The notes: a model not told the origin generated them from the letters alone. 6,887 bases of DNA from Rickettsia typhi (GCA_945906835.1 CAMDRL010000070.1:1-6887), one strand, 5' to 3'; shown: positions 1 through 6,469, counted from the stretch's first letter. Program-made: numbers and translations.

Positions 1-267
1 ATTACTAATGGAAAATATCACACAATTAGACCAGACTTACTTGCGCAAATTGATGCTTTTAAATTTATTATTTCCAAGACTGATAAAAATTATTGTGATG
101 TTGTGGAAGTTGGGCAATCGAGTTTTCAGATTCCGGTTTATGTGCAGCCAATGGATGAGTATGATGAGATGAAGAATTGGGAAAATTTAAAATATGCTGT
201 TGAGATTTGTCAGAAGCGTGGTTATTTGCTTTCATTGCAGGTGCATAAGATTTTAGGGGTTCGATAA
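1..267 (+). CDS. queE: 7-carboxy-7-deazaguanine synthase QueE, C-terminal part (5' end outside window)
   Basis: This frame is open from base 1 and gives the last 88 residues of a protein ending in TAA. QueE is a radical SAM enzyme that converts 6-carboxy-tetrahydropterin to 7-carboxy-7-deazaguanine, a precursor of the tRNA base queuosine, in the cytosol. The radical SAM CxxxCxxC core lies outside the window, so the call rests on the C-terminal tail: RPDLLAQIDAFKFII, then VYVQPMDEYD, then GYLLSLQVHKILGVR at the end. These match the QueE pattern of a PDLL..DAFKF strand, a V.VQPMDE-type strand and a final gY.LSLQ.HK.LG helix. The gene converges on the phosphatase gene on the other strand, and the two overlap by 15 bp (253-267). 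The tail looks intact. The alternative, another radical SAM protein with a similar tail, is less likely. Confidence 0.85.
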   Translation: MTNGKYHTIRPDLLAQIDAFKFIISKTDKNYCDVVEVGQSSFQIPVYVQPMDEYDEMKNWENLKYAVEICQKRGYLLSLQVHKILGVR

Positions 268-729
268 ATTTAATATCTCTAATAAATTACTCACCGCTAA
301 CTCAATAGTATCAAAAACATCAAGAAAGCCTTGATGCCCTCTATAATATGGGTCTATGACCTCATCATTCCAAAAGTTTTTTACCTGACAAAATTCTAAA
401 AATAATTTTATTTTATGATGATATTTTTGGTTAGAAATTTTTAGAAGATGCTTTAAATGATCGCGATCCATTGCAAAAATTAGATCAAAATTTTCAAAAT
501 CTTGAGAAACAATTTGGCGAGAGTGAATATTGGAAAAAGAAATATTCCTCTCTTTTCCAACCTTTACAGATCTTGAGTCTGGAACTTCTCCACCATGATA
601 ATTGTTGGTTCCCGCTGAATCAAAAATAAATTTATTTTCTAGTTTTTGAATTTTTGTTTGATGTCTTGCAATAGCTTGTGCTGTCGGAGAGCGGCAGATA
701 TTGCCAGTGCAGATGAAGAGAATTTTCAT
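253..729 (-). CDS. Low-molecular-weight protein tyrosine phosphatase, canonical copy
   Basis: This 158-residue protein has the usual LMW-PTP length. It is a cytosolic phosphatase fold that hydrolyses phosphotyrosine, and sometimes other phosphoesters, through a cysteinyl-phosphate intermediate. The N-terminus carries the CX5R loop CTGNICRSP, with nucleophile Cys7, neighbouring Cys12, Arg13 and Ser14. The general-acid loop is VIDPYY with Asp126. SAGTNNYH near residues 38-45 and PDSR near 50-53 are also family-typical. Cys7 and Cys12 correspond to the Cys12/Cys17 pair of bovine LMW-PTP, which forms a protective disulfide under oxidation, so redox control is plausible. It is the last gene of the minus-strand block, with its stop inside the queE 3' end. 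A palindromic repeat (755-831) separates it from its paralog upstream. The physiological substrate cannot be read from sequence, and arsenate reductase activity is an alternative for this fold. Confidence 0.9.
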   Translation of the reverse strand: MKILFICTGNICRSPTAQAIARHQTKIQKLENKFIFDSAGTNNYHGGEVPDSRSVKVGKERNISFSNIHSRQIVSQDFENFDLIFAMDRDHLKHLLKISNQKYHHKIKLFLEFCQVKNFWNDEVIDPYYRGHQGFLDVFDTIELAVSNLLEILNLSNP

Positions 730-754
730 TTTAATTTGAAATGTAATAAAACTG

Positions 755-831
755 TTATCCTGAGTATGGTGAAGGATCTCTTGAGATAAGATGACTTTTC
801 TAAAGAGATCTTCTCTCTGCGCTTAGGATGA
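755..831. repeat. Imperfect palindromic intergenic repeat between the two phosphatase genes
   Basis: The left arm (755-780, ttatcctgag...ggatctc) and the right arm (805-831, gagatcttct...gcttaggatga) are inverted copies of each other. They agree well at both ends (TCCTgAG and GATCTC blocks) and poorly in the middle. The loop is 24 nt. The arm ATCCTGAG...GAAGGATCTC resembles a family of short palindromic repeats found dispersed in several bacterial genomes; that comparison is from memory. The inner part also has a smaller palindrome, ATCTC-TT-GAGAT (776-787). On the minus strand the hairpin begins 14 nt after the stop of the diverged phosphatase gene and is followed by CAGTTTTATT, so it could also act as a weak terminator or a 3' end stabiliser. 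No transposase is present, so if mobile it would be a non-autonomous element. Confidence 0.75.
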
Positions 832-845
832 AAATTGTGCGTGAG

Positions 846-1322
846 TTACCACTTCTTTGGATTTATTATTTTGAATAAATTATTTATTGCTAATTCAATA
901 ATATGATAAACCTCAGAAATGTCTTGAGACTGCCCATAATAAGGATCAATTACTTCATCATGCCAAGAATTTTCTACCTTACAAAATTCTAATAATAATC
1001 TAATTTTTGGATGGTGCTTGGGGTCTGACATGTTTTTTAAATGCTCCACATGATCTTTCGTCATGGCTAAAATTAGGTCATTATTTTCAAAATATTTAAT
1101 CTCTATTTGGCGAGCAAAGATATTGTTAAACACAACGCCCTTTGAAGTCCCTAATTTAAACGCCCTTTGATCTGGCTCTTCTTTGTGATAAAAAACTTTA
1201 ATTCCAGCTGAGTTAAAAATTAACTTATTTTCTGGATCATGGATTTTGGCTTGGCGTCTTGCTATGGCTTGCGCTATTGGTGAGCGGAGAATATTCCCAG
1301 TGCATACAAATAGAATTCTCAT
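846..1322 (-). CDS. Low-molecular-weight protein tyrosine phosphatase, diverged paralog
   Basis: This 158-residue protein aligns almost end to end with the neighbouring copy at 253-729, at about 53% identity by my hand count (84 of 158). The CX5R loop reads CTGNILRSP: nucleophile Cys7, Arg13 and Ser14 are kept, but the second cysteine (position 12) is replaced by leucine through a CTC codon. The general-acid motif VIDPYY with Asp126 is intact, so catalysis looks possible. The canonical SAGTNNYH segment has become SAGIKVFYH and the GGEVPD segment KEEPD, so the loops lining the active site differ. Losing Cys12 removes the partner of the oxidation-protective disulfide known in bovine LMW-PTP. 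It starts 18 nt after the pseudouridine synthase stop and is probably co-transcribed with it. The pair arose by duplication or lateral acquisition; function and substrate are unknown. Confidence 0.85.
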   Translation of the reverse strand: MRILFVCTGNILRSPIAQAIARRQAKIHDPENKLIFNSAGIKVFYHKEEPDQRAFKLGTSKGVVFNNIFARQIEIKYFENNDLILAMTKDHVEHLKNMSDPKHHPKIRLLLEFCKVENSWHDEVIDPYYGQSQDISEVYHIIELAINNLFKIINPKKW

Positions 1323-1340
1323 AATTATACAAAAAATATT

Positions 1341-2108
1341 TTAAAACCTAAAGTCATGCCCAAAATGTCCCTTAAGAACTGTGCGAGGGATTTCATGCAA
1401 TTCGCCAACTTTTAATTGCCCCAAAGTAAAAGGTCCAAAAGATGTCCTAATTAGGCGGTTTACTTTAAGTCCAAAGTGCTCCATTACCTTTCTTATTTCA
1501 CGATTTTTACCTTCTTCAATGGTAATTGTTAGCCAAGAATTTGAATCTTTTTCTACATCTAAATCGACTTTAATTGAGCCATATCTTACGCCATCAATTT
1601 TAATTCCCTTCTCTAATTTTTTTAATCTTTCCATATCAACTTTTCCAAAAACACGGGCGCGATATTTACGAGCCCATTTATTTTTTGGTAATTCCATATG
1701 GCGGGCGAAATCGCCGTTGGTTGTAAGAAGCAAAAGACCTTCGGTGTTAAAATCTAAGCGACCAATTGAGACAACTCTGGGCATACTTTTTGGCATGAAG
1801 TCAAAAATTGTTTTACGATTTTGTTCATCTTTATTGCTGGTGATAATTCCTTGCGGTTTGTGAAAAAGCCACAATCTAATTTCTTTGTCAGCTTTAATTA
1901 ATTTATCGTCAATCTTAACTGAGTGGTCAGTGATTAAGGTTGCAGGAGTGGTGATGGTTTCGCCATTTACTTTAACTCTACCTTCCATAATTAAAGCTTC
2001 AGCATCTCGTCTTGAGCAATATCCAGCGTGAGCAATATATTTTGCAACGCGAATTCCTTTTGCTTCAGCTTCGGGTGATAATTTTTTTCCTAATTTTTTT
2101 TCAGACAT
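1341..2108 (-). CDS. rluB: 23S rRNA pseudouridine synthase, RluB/RsuA family
   Basis: This 255-residue protein has the two-domain architecture of the RsuA/RluB/RluE/RluF family, which isomerises uridine to pseudouridine in rRNA in the cytosol. An S4 RNA-binding domain covers about residues 19-70 (VAKYIAHAGYCSRRDAEALI, then GRVKVNG). The catalytic domain starts at LFHKPQGIITS near residue 81. The catalytic motif is SIGRLDFNTEGLLLLT with Asp119. The C-terminus has the family block EGKNREIRKVMEHFGLKVNRLIR. The basic lysine-rich N-terminal tail (residues 1-18) is common in alphaproteobacterial members. RluB (large-subunit U2605) is the most likely subfamily, but small-subunit RsuA cannot be excluded from motifs alone. 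It lies 15 nt after the C26 hydrolase stop and 18 nt before the phosphatase start, consistent with one transcript. No clear Shine-Dalgarno sequence is seen before the ATG. Confidence 0.88.
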   Translation of the reverse strand: MSEKKLGKKLSPEAEAKGIRVAKYIAHAGYCSRRDAEALIMEGRVKVNGETITTPATLITDHSVKIDDKLIKADKEIRLWLFHKPQGIITSNKDEQNRKTIFDFMPKSMPRVVSIGRLDFNTEGLLLLTTNGDFARHMELPKNKWARKYRARVFGKVDMERLKKLEKGIKIDGVRYGSIKVDLDVEKDSNSWLTITIEEGKNREIRKVMEHFGLKVNRLIRTSFGPFTLGQLKVGELHEIPRTVLKGHFGHDFRF

Positions 2109-2123
2109 TATTTTTTGGGGGTG

Positions 2124-2876
2124 TTATTTGCTGTTTTTATATTTTATGGTTGCTTCAACAAAGCTTTTAAAGATTTTTTTATCGGCATTTGAAACTTCAA
2201 ATTCAGGATGCCATTGTACTCCAATACAAAATGGATGGTCAATTTTTTCTAAGCCCTCAATAACGCCGTCAGAAGCGTAGGCAGAAATTCTTAAGCCATT
2301 TCCAGCAATTTTTGCCGCTTGGTGATGGGAAGAATTAGTGATAATTTTATCCTCTCCAATAATTGAAAAAAGTTTGCTATTTTTTTCAATATTAACCTCA
2401 TGATAACCGGTTTGGTAATCTTCGAATCCCTCAATATGACTTTGCTCATGATCCATTAAACCTTTTTCGTCAGGAATATGTTGAGTAACTTTTCCGCGAT
2501 GTAAAACATTAATAAGCTGCATTCCATTACATATTCCAAGCAACGGAATATGGGTTTTTATTGCCTTTGCGCCAAGGGCTTGTTCAAAATTTTCTCTCAC
2601 ATCATTTAATTTAACTGTGTGATGAATTTCAGTTTCGCCATATCTTTTTGGATTGATATCAAAATAACCACCAACAATCATTAAACCATCAAGAGATTCT
2701 AGGTAACTATCAATTAAATCGTAATCGTAAGTAAGAACAAGGGCTGCTCCGCCAGATTTATTGATCATCTCAACATAATTTTGGCGTAAAGCATAATAAG
2801 AGCCTTTTGAATAGCCAGTTGGGCAACCTTCTCTGTAGTCTGGAACTATTCCGATTAATGGTTTGGTAGATTTCAT
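2124..2876 (-). CDS. Gamma-glutamyl-gamma-aminobutyrate hydrolase family protein (PuuD-like, peptidase C26)
   Basis: This 250-residue protein has a class I glutamine amidotransferase fold. The nucleophile elbow is LLGICNGMQLINV with Cys116. The catalytic His223 and Glu225 are in GVQWHPEFE. The upstream strand DGLMIVGGYFDINPKRYGE matches the DG..ltGG.Div.P..Y.e signature of the PuuD/C26 family, whose best-known member hydrolyses gamma-glutamyl-GABA to glutamate and GABA in putrescine breakdown. It has no signal peptide and should act in the cytosol. No putrescine-pathway genes are nearby. The neighbours instead make (gshA) and cleave (ggt) gamma-glutamyl compounds, so another gamma-glutamyl amide could be the substrate; that is inference. 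It follows gshA after a 182-bp gap containing a strong palindrome, and precedes rluB by 15 nt. No clear Shine-Dalgarno precedes the ATG. Confidence 0.85.
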   Translation of the reverse strand: MKSTKPLIGIVPDYREGCPTGYSKGSYYALRQNYVEMINKSGGAALVLTYDYDLIDSYLESLDGLMIVGGYFDINPKRYGETEIHHTVKLNDVRENFEQALGAKAIKTHIPLLGICNGMQLINVLHRGKVTQHIPDEKGLMDHEQSHIEGFEDYQTGYHEVNIEKNSKLFSIIGEDKIITNSSHHQAAKIAGNGLRISAYASDGVIEGLEKIDHPFCIGVQWHPEFEVSNADKKIFKSFVEATIKYKNSK

Positions 2877-2966
2877 AAATTATTTACGATACAGAATTTT
2901 AATTAAAAATTAGTTTTATTATTTTTGTTATTTCTATTTCCTCTTTGTCATTACAGCTCCTATTTT

Positions 2967-3033
2967 TTATTCCCGCGAAGGTGGTAATCCATTTTGTTAA
3001 CCACTGTATGGATTCCCACCTTCGCGGGAATAA
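2967..3033. repeat. Near-perfect palindromic repeat (26-bp arms, 15-nt loop) downstream of gshA
   Basis: The left arm 2967-2992 (ttattcccgcgaaggtgg...) and the right arm 3008-3033 (...ccaccttcgcgggaataa) are reverse complements except at one position (TGGTAA against TGGGAA). The loop 2993-3007 contains the palindrome GTTAAC. The arms are much richer in G+C than their surroundings. ATTCCCGCGAAGG.GGGAATCCAT resembles a widely dispersed bacterial intergenic repeat (remembered resemblance, not searched). On the minus strand the hairpin begins 25 nt after the gshA stop. It is not followed by a T tract on that strand, so it is not a classical rho-independent terminator, though such a stable stem could protect the gshA mRNA 3' end. 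An open frame running through it (2899-3099) is a by-product of the repeat. Confidence 0.88.
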
Positions 3034-3058
3034 CAAAAAACAAGAATGGCAAGGAACC

Positions 3059-4285
3059 CTATAAATTAGTATTTTCTTGTGCAGCAGCAAGTGCAGCAAG
3101 TCTTGCGATTAAAGAGTAAATCTGTTTAATATTATTTTTATCGCTGCCAAGTTTTATTTGACTTTCTTCTAAATCAGTTAGATCAAAAAAGCTTGCGCCA
3201 GCTGCATTCAGGCTGGTTTCTTTGGTACGATTTTCATTAGCACGAAATAAATTTCCTACTATTTTGCCACCAATCAAATAAATCATTGGTTCAGCAATTT
3301 TATCAGAAATTGTATCAATAGTTCTAATGCCTTCCTGAATTATGATTGAGCTGATTTGTACCGAGCCTTTTAAAGTGCTCATTTTATTGCGCTCTTTTTT
3401 GTTAATTTCTAATATATCTGCTCCAGAAAAAACTGGCAATACCGCCATTCCATAGGTTCCATTATCGGCTTTCATATAGCAATAAGGCGCTTCATCAATG
3501 CCGTATTGTTGATATTTTTTAGCAATTTCTTTGATCAATTCATCAACATAATTTGCTAAATCTTGCGTGCCAATTTGTTCTTTAAAATTAACCTCATGAC
3601 AAGAGCGATGCATTGATGAAATAAGCCAAGGATCAAGGTCAATTAAGTTAGATAATTCTTCAGCTAATTTATTATAAATTGTAAAATGATCTGACTTGGT
3701 ACGGCGGTGCCAACCCATTTCTGGTGAAGGTATGATTGGAGTTGTGAGATTCTTTAAAATTTCAGGAATGCCATCAGTTAAATCGTTGTTTAAAATGATT
3801 AAATCTGGGGTAAAACCTTCGGCAGTTAGTAAGTTGTTTGATTCTTTTTTTAGGGAATGTAATTCAAGAAAATGTCCATTTTCTAAATCAATTTTAACTT
3901 TTTCTTTTATTTCTTCAGAAATGCTGCCAACCACCACCTCTCTTGAATTTAGAAGGTTTTGTAAATTTCTAACATTTTCTAAATAGCGTAAATTTCGGGT
4001 GTGATTTTCAGGAATGATCAGAATTTTTTTGGCATCAGGAAAATATTTTTCTAAAAATTCATCAGTAATATCCTTAGCCTTTTTATGGGAAAATTCAGAT
4101 AGATTGTTAAAGCCAGCTGGAAAGCAGTTGGTATCAACTGGCGTAATCTTGATTCCATTATGGCGAAGGTCGGTAGAATTATAAAAAAGTGGCGAAGTTT
4201 TTGTAAATTTTTCTTCAAACCAATTTTCAATTAAGGCGTAATTGGCGTTGATTTTTTGTGATAAAATTTCGGTTATTTTAGACAT
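3059..4285 (-). CDS. gshA: Glutamate-cysteine ligase, GshA family of the T. ferrooxidans type
   Basis: This 408-residue protein matches the proteobacterial GshA family (TIGR02049/PF08886 type as I recall it), which is distinct from the E. coli-type GshA. It joins glutamate and cysteine through a gamma-amide bond using ATP, the first step of glutathione synthesis in the cytosol. Recognisable blocks are the N-terminal FYNSTDLRHNGIKITPVDTN followed by CFPAGFNNLS (about residues 34-63), PSPEMGWHRRTKSDHF (about 187-202), YMKADNGTYGMAV (about 269-281), a GSVQISSIIIQEGI strand and a C-terminal LIGGKIVGNLFRANENR block followed by SLNAAGASFFDL. Length is close to the family norm and no key block is broken. 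The ATG begins 2 nt after the NDUFS4-like stop (TAATAATG), which suggests translational coupling. No gshB (glutathione synthetase) is in the window. The stop is TAG, whereas the other complete genes here end in TAA. Confidence 0.88.
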   Translation of the reverse strand: MSKITEILSQKINANYALIENWFEEKFTKTSPLFYNSTDLRHNGIKITPVDTNCFPAGFNNLSEFSHKKAKDITDEFLEKYFPDAKKILIIPENHTRNLRYLENVRNLQNLLNSREVVVGSISEEIKEKVKIDLENGHFLELHSLKKESNNLLTAEGFTPDLIILNNDLTDGIPEILKNLTTPIIPSPEMGWHRRTKSDHFTIYNKLAEELSNLIDLDPWLISSMHRSCHEVNFKEQIGTQDLANYVDELIKEIAKKYQQYGIDEAPYCYMKADNGTYGMAVLPVFSGADILEINKKERNKMSTLKGSVQISSIIIQEGIRTIDTISDKIAEPMIYLIGGKIVGNLFRANENRTKETSLNAAGASFFDLTDLEESQIKLGSDKNNIKQIYSLIARLAALAAAQENTNL

Positions 4286-4287
4286 TA

Positions 4288-4572
4288 TTAATTAGTAAAA
4301 TTTTCAGCGTAAGTTTTTTGTTTTATTGAAGGAAGTGCTGGCTCTTCAACTTCATATTCAAAACCTTCGCTTTCAGCATATTCAATTGCTGTTTCTTTTG
4401 AAGGGAAGAAGAGTTTTAATTGAGTTTCAGTGTTGCTTGAAGAAGTCCATCCCATCAATGGATTAAGTTGTTTGGCATTGTTTTCTTCTAAGTGAATCAT
4501 TAGCCATTTTTTGGTATTATTTTTACCAGATTGCATGGCTGATTTTGTTGGTTTGTAGATTTTTACTTTCAT
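4288..4572 (-). CDS. NDUFS4-like accessory subunit of NADH:ubiquinone oxidoreductase (complex I)
   Basis: From the ATG at 4572 the product is 94 residues, beginning MKVKIYKPTKSAMQSG. The core W at KKWLMIHLE, PLMGWTSSSNT, QLKLFFPSKETAIEYAESEG and the C-terminal KTYAENF match the ETC complex I NDUFS4 family (W.l.fe...., NPLMGW.SS.D...q..l.F.sKe.Ai.yAe..G, K.YA.NF). In Alphaproteobacteria and mitochondria this small subunit binds on the peripheral arm of complex I near the NADH module and stabilises it. I chose 4572 because the family's N-terminal motif (RIY.P.k.aMQSG) begins there. A longer in-frame ATG at 4713 would add 47 basic residues and overlap ggt by 47 nt; the added part shows no family similarity. 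It sits 94 nt after ggt and 2 nt before gshA, an uncommon partner for redox and thiol genes. Confidence 0.88.
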   Translation of the reverse strand: MKVKIYKPTKSAMQSGKNNTKKWLMIHLEENNAKQLNPLMGWTSSSNTETQLKLFFPSKETAIEYAESEGFEYEVEEPALPSIKQKTYAENFTN

Positions 4573-4666
4573 ATATTTTTTATCTTTGGTTAATTTGGTG
4601 TAACGCTTCGTTGCTTTTCTAGCTTCGCTCAAAGACAACTTGCGCCTTGGTTTGTGTCGCTTAGGC
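4573..4666 (-). other. Spacer between ggt and the NDUFS4-like gene, in-frame open and hairpin-forming
   Basis: These 94 nt are read in frame with the NDUFS4-like gene without a stop, and the open frame continues into the ggt 3' end up to 4713. The implied peptide is very basic (KPKRHKPRRK, then ARKATKRY). The stretch 4610-4639 can fold on either strand: GTTG and three T/A pairs match with one mismatch and one wobble, around a short inner AGC-GAA-GCT stem. No T tract follows on the minus strand, so it is not a typical terminator. It looks richer in G+C than the flanking coding DNA. It may be a 5' leader or a decayed repeat, or it may encode a real N-terminal extension; I cannot decide. Confidence 0.35.
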
Positions 4667-6469
4667 TTAAAACCCAACCGCAGCCCCACCTCTTCTAGGG
4701 TCAGCGCCGCCAATTAATTCATTGTCATTTACAACAATAGCGTGAATTCCGCTGGTAATATCATTAATTTTAGTTTGATGTCCCAAGTTTTGTAACTTCT
4801 TTTCTAGCTTAGTTATCTCAGTGCCTTTTTCAAGCTGTAAAACATCGTTTAAAATAACAAAATTAGGCATTGAAATAATTTTTTGAATATCTTGGTGAAA
4901 ATCAAGATAGCCCAAAATTGTCTTCAAGCTATATTGAATAATATTCGGACCACCTGGAGAGCCAAGAACCATAATCAACTTATCATCTTTGTCAAAGACA
5001 AAAGTTGGGGTCATTGAGCTTCTTGGCTGTTTATTTGGCTCAATACGATTGGCAACTTTTTTGCCATTAATTTCAGGTAAAAAAGAAAAATCGGTTAATT
5101 GGTTATTTAGTAAAAATCCATCAACTGTGATTCCTGAGCCAAAGAAATATTCAATTGAGCTGGTAAATGAAATTGCATTACCTTCGTCATCTACAGCCGA
5201 AAGGTGTGTGGTGCAGGGTAGTTCAATGGCATTATTATCTATTACAGTATTTCTGGCGACAATTTCAGTGAAATTTCCAGCTTCAACTTTAGACATGGAT
5301 TTGTCCATACTAATTAATTGACTGCGTGATTTTAGATAATTTTTATTTAACATCTTATCTATAGGAACTCCAGCAGCATCAGCTAAATATTCATTGCGAT
5401 CTGCATAAGCTAAGCGAGTAGCTTCAGAAACTAAATGTACAAATTCAGCAGATTGAGGTTTTAATTTTGACAAATCAAAATTTTCTAAAATTCCCAAAAT
5501 TTCTAAAAGAGTTACGCCACCAGAGCTTGGCAAAGGCATTGAACATATTTTATATTTTTCGCGATAAGTTGCGCATAATAAATCGCCAGTTTTGCTGCGA
5601 TATTTTTTCAAATCAGCTAAAGATAAATATCCGGGATTGATTTTAGAATTCTGTACTGCCCTTACCATGTCTTTAGCTATTTTTCCGCTGTAAAATGGCT
5701 CAATACCTTCTTGAGCAATGGTTTCTAAGGTTTTTGCCATTTGTGGATTGGTAACAGTTTCTCCAATATCTTTAGTTTTACCATTTGGGTTGATATAAAT
5801 TTCAGCAGTTTCTCTAAAATCTCTAATATAAGCGCTGCTTGAAGCCAAGGTGTGAAGGCGATCATTCATAGGAAAGCCGTCGCGTGAAAGTTTAATTGCG
5901 GGTTGAAAAACTTCTTTCCAAGAAAGTTTACCATATTTTTCATGAGCTTCTTTAAGAATTTTTAAAACTCCCGGAGTGCCAACAGATTTACCTCCTTTAA
6001 CAGCCTCGGTAAAATCTTTTGCTTTGCCATTTTTATCTAAAAACATTTTGGCGTGAGCTTTAGCTGGAGAGGTTTCGCGACCATTAAAATAAGTGGTTTT
6101 TTTGGTTTTTGCGTCAAAGTAAAGTAAAAATCCACCGCCGCCAATTCCAGAAGATTGTGGTTCAACAACATTAAGAACTAACTGTGCGGCAATTATGGCA
6201 TCAATTGCATTGCCACCTTTTGCCAACATTTCTTCTCCTGCTTGGCTGGCTAAAATATCGCCAGTGGAAATCATGTGTTTTTTAGCAGAGACTGATTTTA
6301 ATTTTCTAAAATTAGAAGCTGGCTCGCCAATCCAAGAGTCAGAAAGGTTGAAGTTTAATTTTTTTTGTGAAACATCTTGGGTAATTGCGGCAGAATTTTG
6401 GCTAATAAAAAGAACTGTGCTAAATGAAATGCAGATTAAGCCAGCTATTTGTGAAAGCTTTTTTCTCAT
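4667..6469 (-). CDS. ggt: Gamma-glutamyltransferase (glutathione hydrolase), exported precursor
   Basis: This 600-residue Ntn-hydrolase precursor cleaves or transfers the gamma-glutamyl group of glutathione and related compounds, normally in the periplasm. Residues 1-28 look like a Sec signal peptide: RKK, then a hydrophobic IAGLICISFSTVLFI stretch, then NSAA with cleavage likely after Ala28. The large-subunit part has EPQSSGIGGGGF (103-114) and NGRETSPAKA with Arg131 in the place of the substrate-carboxylate arginine. Autocleavage would occur before Thr420 in PCTTHLSAVD, giving a small subunit of about 181 residues. That part carries NNQLTDFSF (455-463), PRSSMTPT (482-489), GSPGG (503-507) and the terminal DPRRGGAAVGF. 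The segment between NNQLTDF and PRSSM appears shorter than in E. coli GGT, suggesting a reduced lid loop. All catalytic motifs are present. It is the first gene of the minus-strand block and diverges from the NDUFAF6-like gene. Confidence 0.94.
   Translation of the reverse strand: MRKKLSQIAGLICISFSTVLFISQNSAAITQDVSQKKLNFNLSDSWIGEPASNFRKLKSVSAKKHMISTGDILASQAGEEMLAKGGNAIDAIIAAQLVLNVVEPQSSGIGGGGFLLYFDAKTKKTTYFNGRETSPAKAHAKMFLDKNGKAKDFTEAVKGGKSVGTPGVLKILKEAHEKYGKLSWKEVFQPAIKLSRDGFPMNDRLHTLASSSAYIRDFRETAEIYINPNGKTKDIGETVTNPQMAKTLETIAQEGIEPFYSGKIAKDMVRAVQNSKINPGYLSLADLKKYRSKTGDLLCATYREKYKICSMPLPSSGGVTLLEILGILENFDLSKLKPQSAEFVHLVSEATRLAYADRNEYLADAAGVPIDKMLNKNYLKSRSQLISMDKSMSKVEAGNFTEIVARNTVIDNNAIELPCTTHLSAVDDEGNAISFTSSIEYFFGSGITVDGFLLNNQLTDFSFLPEINGKKVANRIEPNKQPRSSMTPTFVFDKDDKLIMVLGSPGGPNIIQYSLKTILGYLDFHQDIQKIISMPNFVILNDVLQLEKGTEITKLEKKLQNLGHQTKINDITSGIHAIVVNDNELIGGADPRRGGAAVGF

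Noticed and set aside
1381..1863. 160-codon open frame on the + strand
   Set aside because: It is antisense within the pseudouridine synthase gene, whose minus-strand product has all family motifs; the + strand peptide shows no recognisable domain.
2967..3033. Rho-independent terminator for gshA
   Set aside because: The stem is strong, but no T tract follows on the minus strand, and the sequence resembles a dispersed repeat better than a terminator.
755..3033. CRISPR array or phage attachment site suggested by the two palindromes
   Set aside because: The two palindromes are unrelated in sequence and about 2.1 kb apart, with no regular spacers, integrase or cas genes.
2899..3099. 66-codon open frame on the minus strand
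   Set aside because: It runs through the palindrome at 2967-3033 and into the 3' end of gshA in another frame; its FPRRWES-type sequence is what such repeats encode by chance.
3696..3986. 96-codon open frame on the + strand
   Set aside because: Antisense inside gshA, with no domain or start signal of its own.
4989..5321. 110-codon open frame on the + strand
   Set aside because: Antisense inside the catalytic small-subunit region of ggt; no family resemblance.
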